From: G963701675 sp963701675
GTDB taxonomy: Bacteria; Planctomycetota; Planctomycetia; Gemmatales; Gemmataceae
Length of the DNA: 64,000 bases
NCBI GenBank assembly: GCA_963701675.1
Contig: OY969623.1
Span: forward strand, 2,604,001-2,668,000
Reading direction: 5' to 3'
Positions within the stretch are counted from its first letter, which is position 1, and every line of letters begins with the position of its first letter. Positions 41,170-50,599 of the stretch are shown piece after piece. Below the pieces are notes generated by a model that was not told where the DNA came from, searched no databases, and worked only from the letters and a program-made list of their open reading frames with translations. The position numbers and the translations under genes are program-made.

Positions 41170-41452
41170 TCGAATCCTCGGTCGTTCCCAGCCAGTGGGA
41201 ACCGCCTAAACGACTACATCCAAAAGGGTTAGACAAGTGAATGTGGTTAGGTTCCCAGTTCCCACCGGAAGGGGATATGAAGCTACTTGGCTTGGTTCGG
41301 TTATTAAGGAATGAGTTGGGGAAAAATCTGCCGATCTAGGTAGCCCTTCCATGGGAACCGTGGGAACGGAGGGAACGTTAAGAAACAATAACAACAAAAT
41401 CATTTTTTTCTGCGAAAACATCACCATTTTCTTACCTCGAACAAAGTTCCCA
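41170..41452. other. AT-richer spacer between helicase and primase genes
   Basis: About 280 bp, clearly richer in A/T than its surroundings (for example AACAATAACAACAAAATCAT near 41385). GTTCCCA-type elements recur around 41175, 41258, 41347 and 41446. Given the position between helicase and primase genes it is a possible replication origin or regulatory region, but there are no clean iterons. Confidence 0.35.
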
Positions 41453-43251
41453 CTAGGTTCCCACTCTTCGTCCCGCCTCCGCGGCATCAAGCGCCTGACG
41501 ACGGATCGCAACGAACCAAACCGTCCCCTTGCCGAGTCTGGCCTTGTACTGCCGCCGGGCGGCTTCGTGCGTCACCCGTAACCATCCTCTGTCATGCCAC
41601 GTGCGGATGATGCTTGTGGGCTCGAAGCCACCCTCCGAAAGTAATTGATCCAACACATGAGGGAGAAACCCAATCCATGACCAGGTCGACTCGCCCTCGC
41701 TCCTCTGCGGCATAGGAAGCTCACCTCTATCCCACCGCCCCCACCATCCACCATGAGGAGGCATCCGTTCGCTACGGCGGGCCCAGAATCTGTCGTGGTT
41801 GCCGCCGGCGCAATTCATCATGTAGTCGAGGGCGGCTGCCGCCCGATCGGCTTCCTTGGCCTCGCCGACAAGTTCGCTCCACAGTGGATGAATTGGATTC
41901 GCAAATTCCCATGGCAACGCAAACGCCTCGCACACGACCTGCGCCGCAAGTGTGATTGCAGCGAAGTGAGCGCACAGGCGCTCGGCGACTGGATGACCAT
42001 TCGCGCGCCGCTCGAAAGCCTCCAGACAACGACTGTAGGCACCGCGTAGGAAATCCCAATCCTGGTTACGTTCGAGAAGGAAGTGAACGAAGCGTGGTCC
42101 GGCGTGCCCGAAATGCTCTCCGACCGCTTGACTAAGTCCGCGTACTACCTCTCCTACCACCTGGTCGCCGAACGGTGAGCCCCAGAGCTCCAGCACACGG
42201 GCTCTAGTGCCCCCGTCTTGCGTGAAACTGGCCGCGGGCTGCTCTCCGCTCATCATCAAGACCGTTTGCCATGTTTCCTGTCGGGCAATGCCTCTAACGG
42301 ATCCACGGCCTCGGCCTCGGCCCTGAGTGACGTTATAAATGGTCTTGGCAACATCAGCCCTATCCATGACCTGTTTGGTGTCATCCAAAATGAACGGTAT
42401 GCCGTCGATGACCGCGGGGGCTCTCTCCCGCCAGACGGCGGTGCCGTTCCAAGTGGACAGCGCGGCACCCGCGGGGTCACACTCATTCGGATTGCCCCAT
42501 ACACTGGCCGCAATTCGCAAGGACGTCGTTTTGCCGCCGGTAGTGGGCCCGGCGTAGCTCAGAACAAAACTTGGTGACTTCAGGATAGAGAGCATCGGAG
42601 GAACGAAGCTTGCATAGAATCCCAATTTCACCCGGGCGTAATCTGCGATAGGGGCGATAGCTTCCAGCCAGCCCTCAAAGGTGCCTGCGTTATAGAATCC
42701 TCGCGCGATTTGGTCATCTCCTTCGTCCGCGCCGCGGAAGTGCACATGTTTTTGATCGTTCCTGCCGGATCCGCCTGCCTGCCTCGTCGGAGTCTCGCGG
42801 ATACCCGTTTCGGTGATCAAGTGAGCCTGCCGCAGAGAAATGCGTCCGCGTGCTGGTCGCACTGCTGCCACCCCATTTTTCGAGCGAACTTGGTTATCGG
42901 CAGTTTGCTCTTATTCTCGGCTTCAAAAGCAGCGAGATACGCGACAAACATCTTCGCGTTGATTGAATTGACGGGTAAGCCATAGGCCGCCAAGTCAACG
43001 ACCGTACGGGCGTTTGCAATAACATCGCGGTCTACAAGTCGTTGCTGCCATTTATCTTCATCAAGCCATGCCACTGAAACCGCCTGTACCTCACGGTTGG
43101 TATCTCGACCTAATTCCGTCAAGATCACGGGCCACACTAGGCTCGTTTTGTCTTCCGTGCCTCGTCGTGTAACGCCATGCGTGGTGACACTCCAGCCGGC
43201 CGGCACAACAATGTCATCGGTAACAGGAGCGTCCGAAAAAATACTTCGCAC
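41453..43251 (-). CDS. DUF927-domain helicase-like protein of a mobile replicon, interrupted by a frame change
   Basis: About 600 residues. DUF927 proteins are P-loop ATPases linked to plasmid and phage replication. The first frame (from about 43251) gives VPAGWSVTTHGVTRRGTED and KMGWQQCDQHADAFLCGR and stops at 42817; the second continues (VHFRGADEGDDQIARGFYNA, AGTFEGWLEAIAP) to 41453. Walker A is AGPTTGGKTTSL; Walker B-like PFILDDTKQV follows, then VTQGRGRGRGS and VLMMSGEQPAASF. The break is a single-base change near 42830-42850. GTG 43251 is the listed start, but the frame stays open upstream into the preceding gene (KQLAKDSHQDNTVAPQQTV), so the true start may be earlier and overlapping. 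Works with the downstream primase. Confidence 0.75.
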
Positions 43252-43295
43252 GGTTTGCTGTGGAGCAACTGTGTTGTCTTGGTGAGAATCCTTGG

Positions 43296-43862
43296 CTAGT
43301 TGTTTTTGGAGCGCGGCGCTTCCCGTTGAAGGTCGGCAGTCCTGATCCCCGTGACTTTCAACTCTCGGAGCCGATCCCGAACACGGTCGCAGGCGCCTTC
43401 CAGGGCATCGGAAAATAAGATGACGGCGGCCTCCAGCGCCGCCAACTTACCGCGCCTAAACCGCGTCATGTCACTAGTATCAGGCAAGAGCGCCAAGACG
43501 GCGTCGAATAGGTTGAGATGGTCGTTCTGTCCCACGCGTACTTGACATCGAGGCAGCCCAGCTATGAAGTCCAGTGTGTACCACCGTTGCGTGTCATCGA
43601 ACGCAAGCAGATCGTTCAAGCTCACAAGAACCAATTCCGTCGAATTCTCACAAAGTGTGCGCAGGCCCCAAAGCACTTTGTCATCAACCAAATCCTGTCC
43701 ACTAATTTCGCGGCGCACTTCACCGACACTAATGATCAATTGCGGCACGTGCTTTCTTGCCGCACGATTGACGCCGGCTTCATTGGCGGCAGGTCGAAAC
43801 TTCCCCTTTCCGTGCGTTCTCGGAACTTGTCCGTTGACGTGGGCTGCGGATGTGATTACCAT
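43296..43862 (-). CDS. Unknown protein at the head of the replication module, 188 residues
   Basis: No family recognised. ATG 43862 has GGAGG upstream (MVITSAAHVNGQVPRTHGKG); an in-frame TTG at 44000 would add 46 residues running through a hairpin and is rejected. The body is helical (RREISGQDLVDDKVLWGL, TELVLVSLNDLLAFDDTQRW) and the C-terminus is basic (DRVRDRLRELKVTGIRTADL). It precedes DUF927 by a short gap or overlap and is likely part of the same transcript; an initiator or accessory replication role is possible by position only. Confidence 0.5.
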   Translation of the reverse strand: MVITSAAHVNGQVPRTHGKGKFRPAANEAGVNRAARKHVPQLIISVGEVRREISGQDLVDDKVLWGLRTLCENSTELVLVSLNDLLAFDDTQRWYTLDFIAGLPRCQVRVGQNDHLNLFDAVLALLPDTSDMTRFRRGKLAALEAAVILFSDALEGACDRVRDRLRELKVTGIRTADLQREAPRSKNN

Positions 43863-43929
43863 CAAGTGACCTCCGTGCTGCGGGCCAAGGTCCTTGCAAG
43901 AGTTGGCACCGCGTGAATGATTGTTCACG

Positions 43930-43960
43930 AAGGCCCGGCCACGATAGCCGGGCCTTTTTC
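43930..43960 (+). terminator. Intrinsic-terminator-like hairpin (plus-strand T-tail)
   Basis: AGGCCCGGC, a 7-nt loop, GCCGGGCCT and then TTTTT: a perfect 9-bp GC-rich stem with a T-run on the plus strand. It lies in the leader of the minus-strand replication module, with no plus-strand gene nearby, so it may terminate antisense transcription or act as a leader hairpin. Confidence 0.6.
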
Positions 43961-44028
43961 TGTTTGACAACGAGACTTCCACAAATGAGAAAACGCGCAA
44001 GGTGCGATTCGTAGTTTGTTTGTCTCCG

Positions 44029-44048
44029 TCTCAAACTCTAGATTTTAA
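44029..44048. repeat. Island motif, right boundary of the replication module
   Basis: TCTCAAACTCTAGATTTTAA, direct-repeat partner of 40012-40030. Together they enclose exactly the primase, DUF927 and 188-residue genes. Confidence 0.65.
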
Positions 44049-44166
44049 TCCTTGTCACACGTCGCCCTCATAGCAGTCCTCGGGTGCCACTTGCACCCGA
44101 TGTTGCCCGTTTTGAGTGCGAACATCAACGATTGCTCGGTCTACTCTTCAGGTTGATTCGCACAAG

Positions 44167-44448
44167 CTAACGAATACCCTCGTGATCAAGCTGCTCGTCA
44201 ACGCGTGAGACTTTGTGCGCCCCTCTCGGCGATACCGCAGTGGAATGCGGTTCACTTAGGCGAGCGACAAATCTCTGTATGGCCTCCAAGCTGGTGAATC
44301 GACGACCTCCGACTACTATTGTTTCGAGTCGGATCCCACGCACACCACGTCTCCACCACCGGATCAGCGTGGAGACGTGTGGATTGCCAGGAACGTCTTT
44401 GGTGGCCTGAGTCAGGCTGCGCATTTGTTCGCACCTGAGGTCGATCAT
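44167..44448 (-). CDS. DUF1580 helix-turn-helix protein
   Basis: About 93 residues of the DUF1580 type, found mainly in planctomycete accessory regions. The start MIDLRCEQMRSLTQATKDVP, then HVSTLIRWWRRGVRGIRLET and GGRRFTSLEAIQRFVARL, follow the family pattern: a MerR/excisionase-like winged HTH in which a Trp-rich recognition helix precedes a beta-wing. It probably regulates or excises the neighbouring replication module. ATG 44448 follows GAGGTG; an ATG directly before it and a TTG at 44466 are alternatives. It sits just outside the right boundary repeat at 44029-44048. Confidence 0.7.
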   Translation of the reverse strand: MIDLRCEQMRSLTQATKDVPGNPHVSTLIRWWRRGVRGIRLETIVVGGRRFTSLEAIQRFVARLSEPHSTAVSPRGAHKVSRVDEQLDHEGIR

Positions 44449-44701
44449 CATCACCTCGGTCCGCAAGACTATTATTTACGCGATTGTGATCGACGACGAT
44501 TTGACGTGCTAAGGGAGATGCCAGGTAGTTCTCAGGTACTTGTCAGATAGTGGGTGTGAGGGTCCACTTGACGCCTCGGCCCCTACCATCGGCTTGGAAC
44601 CGCATTTTGCGCAACGTTCTATTGAGTGATTTGATTGTTGCGTGCAGCTTTACCTGACAACCAGCATCGGTGCGCCCCCTGCTCTGTTCGGGAACGGTTA
44701 A

Positions 44702-45547
44702 TTACTTCCGGATGATTCCTGCCTCCCGGAGTGCTCGACGGACGGATCGAAAAACCTCGGCAAACTCAGGCAACTCGGCCATCTGTGGCGCCAAACGCAT
44801 ATCCCAGAGTTTCTTGTAACGAATTTCCTTCGATGCAAGGGCATCGCGTACGTCAGCGGGCTTCCTTCCCCGGAACGCCCATTTCTCTTCAATTGCATGC
44901 ATCAACTGTCGCAGATCAGCGTGCCCGTCGCCCGTTAAGAACCAGATGTCGTAGAGGTCACGCGGTTCGTTCCGTGCAGCATCGAGCAGGGCAACCACTT
45001 TCTCGGCGGCAATTTCACCCAGCGAATACGTCAGAATCTCGGCGTCTTCGGGCAGGTCCTGATATTCCGCGTACGCGCGCAACACTCTCCGTGATTCGAG
45101 CGGAAAAACGATCTTCTCCTTGATCGTGATGTCCACCTTGACCTCCTTGGGCCTAGCAGTTGCCGGGAGAGGCCCTTCGTAGCTGAGGTAGAAGGTGTGG
45201 CTATTCTGGTGGGGCTGCTTGTCTTCATGGGCGAACCGAATGGTTATACCTCCCAGCCGGGCCGCTTCAGCAAAGACCGGCTCAAGTTCCTGGCGAATCA
45301 CGTCGAAGGGCACTTCGGCCGTCAGCGTAAAGTCCAGGTCTTCGGAAAACCGGTAGTCACCAAAGTAGCACCGTTTGAGCGCCGTCCCGCCTTTGAAGGC
45401 CAGCCGGTCCTTGAGCGGCGTCCGCGAAAGCCCGATCAGAAACCACGCCAGACAGTAATCCCGCTCCAGCACAGCCTCTGGTATACGGCGCCCGCCGCTT
45501 TGAGCGAGGCGGTTGGAGAGCAGGGCAAGGTTACGCTGCGGAATCAT
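44702..45547 (-). CDS. abiEii: AbiEii toxin, nucleotidyltransferase (DUF1814) family
   Basis: 281 residues. Toxin of the AbiE abortive-infection (type IV-like toxin-antitoxin) system: a nucleotidyltransferase fold enzyme that adds nucleotides to RNA targets and arrests growth on phage infection. Key motifs are FKGGTALKRCYF (Gly-Gly-Thr and Lys58) and FSEDLDFTL (metal-binding Asp70/Asp72); the third conserved region VKVDITIKEKI and the ALLDAARNEPRDLYDIW segment are also present. Its ATG follows the antitoxin stop by only three bases, so translation is coupled. Full length and apparently intact. Confidence 0.85.
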   Translation of the reverse strand: MIPQRNLALLSNRLAQSGGRRIPEAVLERDYCLAWFLIGLSRTPLKDRLAFKGGTALKRCYFGDYRFSEDLDFTLTAEVPFDVIRQELEPVFAEAARLGGITIRFAHEDKQPHQNSHTFYLSYEGPLPATARPKEVKVDITIKEKIVFPLESRRVLRAYAEYQDLPEDAEILTYSLGEIAAEKVVALLDAARNEPRDLYDIWFLTGDGHADLRQLMHAIEEKWAFRGRKPADVRDALASKEIRYKKLWDMRLAPQMAELPEFAEVFRSVRRALREAGIIRK

Positions 45548-45550
45548 TCT

Positions 45551-46384
45551 CTACGTCCCTATCACGGCACGAAATTCCTCCGGGTCCACGTTAAGCCGCA
45601 AGTGCCACTTTGCGGTGTGCTTGCCCTGGGCAGGCATTATCGGATCAAGTAGCGAGTAGGTCCCGGTCGCATGCTTACGCAGCCGTTCCCTGTCGGCCGC
45701 AGTGCCAAGGTTGTAGATCTCCATCAGGAAGCCGAGGCGCCGCATGACGGCGCCGATCTTGAGACGCAGGGCGTACTCGACAAGCCGGCCCACATCCATG
45801 TCGGCCCGACGAATCCAGAGGCCCTTCGCCACCTCGGTTACTCCGCCGCAATACTCTGGTTGCCGCAAGCCATCCAGCACGGTGCGCTCCAAGTCACTGA
45901 TCGTGACTTTTTCCTGCTTGTTCGCCCAGTGGTCGGTTGTCCCGAAGAAATGCGCCGGCTTGCAACGGATGAAACGGAATTCCGTCCCGAGCACTGACCG
46001 CCCCCGTATTATCTTGGGTGAGGTCACGCAGACCACCAGTTGCGGCTGCGTCACCATGTTGTGGATGTCCATTGCCGACGCATGCGAGAGATAGTACGGT
46101 TTGTTTCCCATCAATTCCCGAGCGACCACGTAGGGGTTGCCGAGGTACTCGCTTTCCCGGCCTAGTTCGGGGGGGACCAGCTGGAACACCCCAGGCCGAA
46201 GCCGGGTCGCTATTCCGCGGCCAACCAGTTTGTGGACCAAGGTCCGCGCCGAGGTTTCCTTCAGGCCGGTGATGTTCTGAGCATCGGCGAGGGTGAAAAT
46301 TGGGCGGCCCCGCTCATGCAAAGCCGTCACCAGTAGAGCGGACCTCGGGCCCAGCGTTTTACTAGGCTTCTGTTTTGTCATCAT
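45551..46384 (-). CDS. abiEi: AbiEi antitoxin / transcriptional autorepressor
   Basis: 277 residues. N-terminal winged HTH (LADAQNITGLKETSARTLV) followed by the AbiEi antitoxin region (LSHASAMDIHNMV, VTISDLERTVLDGLRQPEY, YALRLKIGAVMRRLGF). It neutralises AbiEii and represses its own operon by binding repeats near the start. Two consecutive ATG codons (46384 and 46381) are possible starts. Two inverted repeats just upstream (46388-46404 and 46461-46477) are likely operators. It is co-transcribed with abiEii. Confidence 0.85.
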   Translation of the reverse strand: MMTKQKPSKTLGPRSALLVTALHERGRPIFTLADAQNITGLKETSARTLVHKLVGRGIATRLRPGVFQLVPPELGRESEYLGNPYVVARELMGNKPYYLSHASAMDIHNMVTQPQLVVCVTSPKIIRGRSVLGTEFRFIRCKPAHFFGTTDHWANKQEKVTISDLERTVLDGLRQPEYCGGVTEVAKGLWIRRADMDVGRLVEYALRLKIGAVMRRLGFLMEIYNLGTAADRERLRKHATGTYSLLDPIMPAQGKHTAKWHLRLNVDPEEFRAVIGT

Positions 46385-46387
46385 TTT

Positions 46388-46487
46388 GTTCCCTATTGGG
46401 GAACATTTTGCACTCTAAACATAATCATGTCAAGGCAAATTAACATCTAGTTCGCGATTCGTTCCTCTACAGGGAACGTTTTACACT
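46388..46487 (-). promoter_or_regulatory. abiE promoter with two GTTCC...GGAAC operators
   Basis: Minus-strand promoter: TTGACA (46428-46433), a 17-bp spacer, CAAAAT (46405-46410). Two operators: GTTCCCTATTGGGGAAC at 46388-46404, ending a few bases before the start codon, and GTTCCTCTACAGGGAAC at 46461-46477, upstream of the -35 box. Both are inverted repeats and both are followed on the plus strand by TTTT-CACT-like bases, so they also form a direct repeat. The layout fits autorepression by AbiEi. Confidence 0.7.
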
Positions 46488-46527
46488 TAAAATGTGAATT
46501 ACCGGCGAACTGATGAACATCCTTAGG

Positions 46528-47560
46528 TTAGGGGAGGCACGGTCCTTGGTCGGCGGTCTGCCGCTGCTGGGCAATGCGTTGTTGGAAGGTCATGGGCGGC
46601 TTGGCGAGTGAGGTCTCGCTCTCCACCATCTGCTCTCCTTCGGATTCACCATCGGCTTGAACCGCCTCGCCGGCCACGCCCTGCCGGCGGCGGATGCGGG
46701 CGGTGATCGGCTCTTCGGCGGTAGCCTGCCGCCGCTGGACGTGGTGCGGCGTGGCGTCGATGGTGTGGGCGGCTTTGAGAGCCTTGATTCTGTCGGCAAG
46801 TTCGGAAACGGTTGGCCCTTTCCGGTTTTCCGTCTCATGGGCCGCAGCCGATAGGCCGGCCTTAAGCTTGTCTCGCAGATCCGTGAGTTCCGACAGATAC
46901 GATTCGTGCTCGAACGGCTTTCCCAGGCGGACCTGGTAGTCGCGGTGCTGCGACTCGGCGATACCAAGTTCTTGCCGGACGCGGACGCATTCAGATTCGT
47001 AGCCGTTGGCCAATCGTTCCAAGGCGTTGAGCACGGCACGCGGGCCTTGGTGGTCTCTCGATAGTCCGGTCTGACGATGGATCGCTCCTTCGAGGTAAAC
47101 ATCGGCCGGGAATTGCGGATGCAGGACGAGGCCGAAGCGTAATCCGCGGTAGAGGCCAAGCGGCACGCGCGTGGTGTTGGAAACATTGCGTGGTAGCTGA
47201 TCGAGCCGCTCCGCGAGAACGGCGGGGGCGTCGTCTCGTAAGTGCGTGCGGCCCTCGATGATTATCGGGTCAGTGGCGTGCTGCGTGGCGGTGGCATCGT
47301 CGGTGGTGAGTTTCGACAGCCGTTCGTTCAGGCTGGCGATGGTCGAGGGCAAATCTCGAATGCTGCGGCGGGCGACGTACTGTTCGTCGAGATGGTTTTT
47401 CTTGAGCAGCGTGAGGCGTTGCAACTCGGCGTCGGCCTCGGCGAGCGTGAGCACCGCCGGGTTGCCGGAGGCAATCGCCTTGACCTCGGCGTAGGAGAGT
47501 TCCTGGCCGCCGATGTCCTCGGCACGGCGGGCGGCATTGTCGCCGGTCATGACCTGGAAA
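46528..47560 (-). CDS. Helical C-terminal segment of the methylase-helicase
   Basis: About 340 residues in one frame: a helical, charged region (SYAEVKAIASGNPAVLTLAE, LTLLKKNHLDEQYVARRSIR) and a strand-rich part (VPLGLYRGLRFGLVLHPQF), ending in a Gln-rich tail. Similar tails follow the helicase in plasmid homologues; function unknown. Confidence 0.6.
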
Positions 47561-48249
47561 TGAACCGGGCCTTGGTTTCGAGCGCCTGCCACATGTAGGC
47601 GTCGAAACATCCTTCGGTGACGTAGCGGTAGATCGCCACTTCTTCGTTCTCGTTGCCCTGCCGCAGGATGCGGCCATCGCGCTGCTCGACCTCGGCTGGC
47701 TTCCAGGGGGCATCGAGGTGATGAAGCGCGACCAGCCGTTTCTGCACGTTGGTGCCGGTGCCCATCTTCTGCGTGCTGCCGATCAGCACGCGCACCGATC
47801 CTTGTCGGACCTTCTCGAAGAGAGCTTGTTTCTTGGCGTCGGATTCGGCATCGCCGATGGCGGCGATCTGCTCGGCCGGAACACCGGCGGCAATAAGCTT
47901 CTTGATGATCTCCTCGTAGGGCGAGTAGCCCCACGTCGTCGGGTTGACGCCCATGTCGGCAGAAGATCATCTGCGTGCCGCGCGTCGCGGCGGTCTCCTT
48001 CCAGATGCCAATGACGTTTTCGACCAGCCGGTTGACCTTCGACTCCGGGAAATCCGGAGCGGTGGCCGAGAGCATCCGGGCATCGATGGCGAGCTTCCGT
48101 CCGTCGGTGGTGATCGCAAGTGCATTGTCAACCCGCGGGTCTACCTTTTGCGAGCGCAGCCGCTCGTAACGCTCGACCAGTTCCTGTTGCAGTTCGTGCT
48201 GTTCGTCGGACATCGGGCAGGCAACGACGATCGGCTTTCCGCCCTTCAA
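47547..48249 (-). CDS. Helicase domain 2 segment of the methylase-helicase
   Basis: KPIVVACPMSDEQHELQQEL and KLAIDARMLSATAPDFPESK (domain 2 start) are in one frame to about 47960; a second frame continues with GSVRVLIGSTQKMGTGTNVQ and LDAPWKPAEVEQRDGRILRQ, helicase motifs V and VI, where the Arg pair in QRDGRILRQ should contact ATP. Confidence 0.7.
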
Positions 48250-48439
48250 GTTGCGGGCGCGGCAGATTCAGCATCTCGGCCGTCTGCACATCGGCGAACG
48301 GCCGGAACATCTGCTGGAGTTCCGGCAGGTTGGTGAAGCGGGCGAAGCGGCTTCTGGGCCGTAGCCCGGCACCGTCGGGCGAGATTTCCATCGTGTCGAT
48401 GACTTCGCCGAACGTGGCGGCCCAGGCGTCGAAGTGTTC

Positions 48440-49400
48440 GAGGCCGCGGTCCCGAAGCCCTTCGGGTCAAGGAAGCGCTGCATCGTGTACATCTCGACCA
48501 TCGTGTTGGAGATCGGCGTGCCGGTGGCGAAGGTGACGCCGTGGCCAGGGTGCTGCTCGTCCAGGTAGCGGGCTTTCATGTACAGGTCGAACGCCCGCTC
48601 GCGAGCCGCCGGTCTGGATGCCGGCGACGCGTTCCATCTTGGTCGGCGTTTCCAGGTTCTTGAAGTAGTGGGCCTCGTCGATGAAAACATGATCGACGCC
48701 GAGTTCATCGAACACCAGCCCGTCATCCTTCTTGTCCTCGGCGAGCAAGTCCTTGAGCCGTTCGCATCTCGCGGCCTTCTGCTTCTCGATGGTCTTGATG
48801 AGGTTGCGGTTGGCACCTTTATCGGCGGCGTGCTCGCGGAGCAACTGGTCGTATTCGGCGATCTGTTCGCGTAGAAACTTCTCCTGGTATTCGCGCGACA
48901 TGCCGATGCGCTCGAAGCTGCTGTGCGTGACGATGATGCCGTCCCACTCGCCGCTGGCGATCTTGGCGGTGAGGATCTTGCGGCGTTCGCGGGTCAGGTC
49001 TTCCTTGCCGGCGACCAGCAGCTTGGCATTGGGGTAGAGCTGCATGAACTCGCGGGCGAACTGCTCCAGCAGGTGGTTGGGCACGACGTACATCGGCTTC
49101 TTGATGAGCCCGGCCTGCTTCATCTTCATGCCGGTCGCGGCCATCGTGAAGGTCTTGCCGGCGCCGACGACGTGGGCCAAGCAGCGTGTTGCCGCTGCTC
49201 ATGCCGCGCCAGACGGCGTCATTCTGGTGGGGTCGCAGGCTGATCGCCTGATTCATGCCGGGAAAGTCGAGGTGCGAGCCGTCGAACAGCCGGGGCCGCA
49301 GATTGTTGTAGGTGTCGTTGTAAATCCGCACGAGCCGCTCGGTGCGCTCGGGATCGGTGAACACCCAGGCGCGGAACCGCTCCTTGATCGCTTTTGCTTC
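48440..49400 (-). CDS. Helicase domain 1 segment of the methylase-helicase
   Basis: Three frames in succession give IKERFRAWVFTDPERTERLV and LRPHQNDAVWRGMSSGN, then Walker A VVGAGKTFTMAATGM, PMYVVPNHLLEQFAREFM, and the DEAH-type Walker B VFIDEAHYFKNLETP, then HGVTFATGTPISNTMVEMYT (motif III) and the end of domain 1 (QRFLDPKGFGT). Breaks lie near 49400, 49185 and 48605. Confidence 0.7.
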
Positions 49401-50599
49401 TCGCGGGCGGCCATCGTCGCTTCCTGGTTGACGACCCGCTCCTCGCGGTCGCCGTCCTGGATGGTGTCGTAGATGATCGGCGACTTCATGTTGAGGGCGA
49501 GATCCAGCAGCCACGTGCCGTTGGCCCGTGCCGTGCCGTACTCGGACGTGGCGGCGACCGACGCCTTGGCGGCGTATCCGGCGTCCAGGCTCCAGACGGC
49601 ATCTTTCTTCAGGTGGGCGACCGGCACCGACGACGGCTCGACATGGAAGAGCTCGGCGGCGAATGCCTGGATGTCGCGCCTCGGTATCCACGGTGCACCG
49701 AGGTTGGCGTCGATGTCGCCGGGGAGCACGTCCTCGGGCTGCACTTCACGCAAGGCCTCGGCGTTGCGGGCGTACTCCGGGCCGGCTTGTCTCGGCGGCG
49801 GCGAGCTTCGCGCGGACGTTGCCGGAGAGATAGGCGTCGGCGGTCTGCCCACGTTTTGGATTCCGGGTCATGGAAGATCAGATCGCCGAGTTCGGCGATG
49901 ACCTGCTCTTCGGGCTTGCCGTAGAGCCTGGCGATGAAGGGCAGGTCCACGCCGCCCCGCTGGTTGAGGGAGACGAGCAATCCTTCCTCGGCGCTCGTGA
50001 CGTGGGTGACGGGCGGGGTCTTGCCCACCACGTCTCTCGTCATGATGGCGGCCTTGGTCGCCTTGCCGGTGACCTCGTCGTAGTCCTCCAGCGACATGAC
50101 CAGCATCGCGTCCGGGTCTTCCCGGAACTTCACCAGGTTGGGCATGCGGCGGATGACGGTGCCGTCCGCGGTTTCGCCGAAGGTGGTCTTGTTGATCGGG
50201 CCGTAGGCGGCGACGAAGCGGTCATAGGCCCGGTTGAGTTCCCGGCGGGCGTCGTCGCGGTGCACTTCGGGCCAGCCTTCGTTCTGCGATTGCAGGACGC
50301 GGCGGGCACGGTCGCGCAGTCCGATCAGTGCCGCCAGGCGCTTGCCGGTGAGCGTGCCGTCGGCCCTGAGCGCGGTGCCGCCGTAGACGACGGGCACGCC
50401 TTGCCCGCCTTCGGACTGGTAGATGACGCGATCATCACCGACGAAGAAACTGCCCTCCGTGATGTGCCTCTCCGGCGGCGGTGGGATGAACGCGGGTGCG
50501 GATTCTTGTTTCTGGTCCGGTGTCGGCTGGCTCTCGAATTCCGGCAAGCGGCTGACCGCTTCCTGGAGTTGCGCGGCGAGGTCGCCGTTGCCCGTGACG

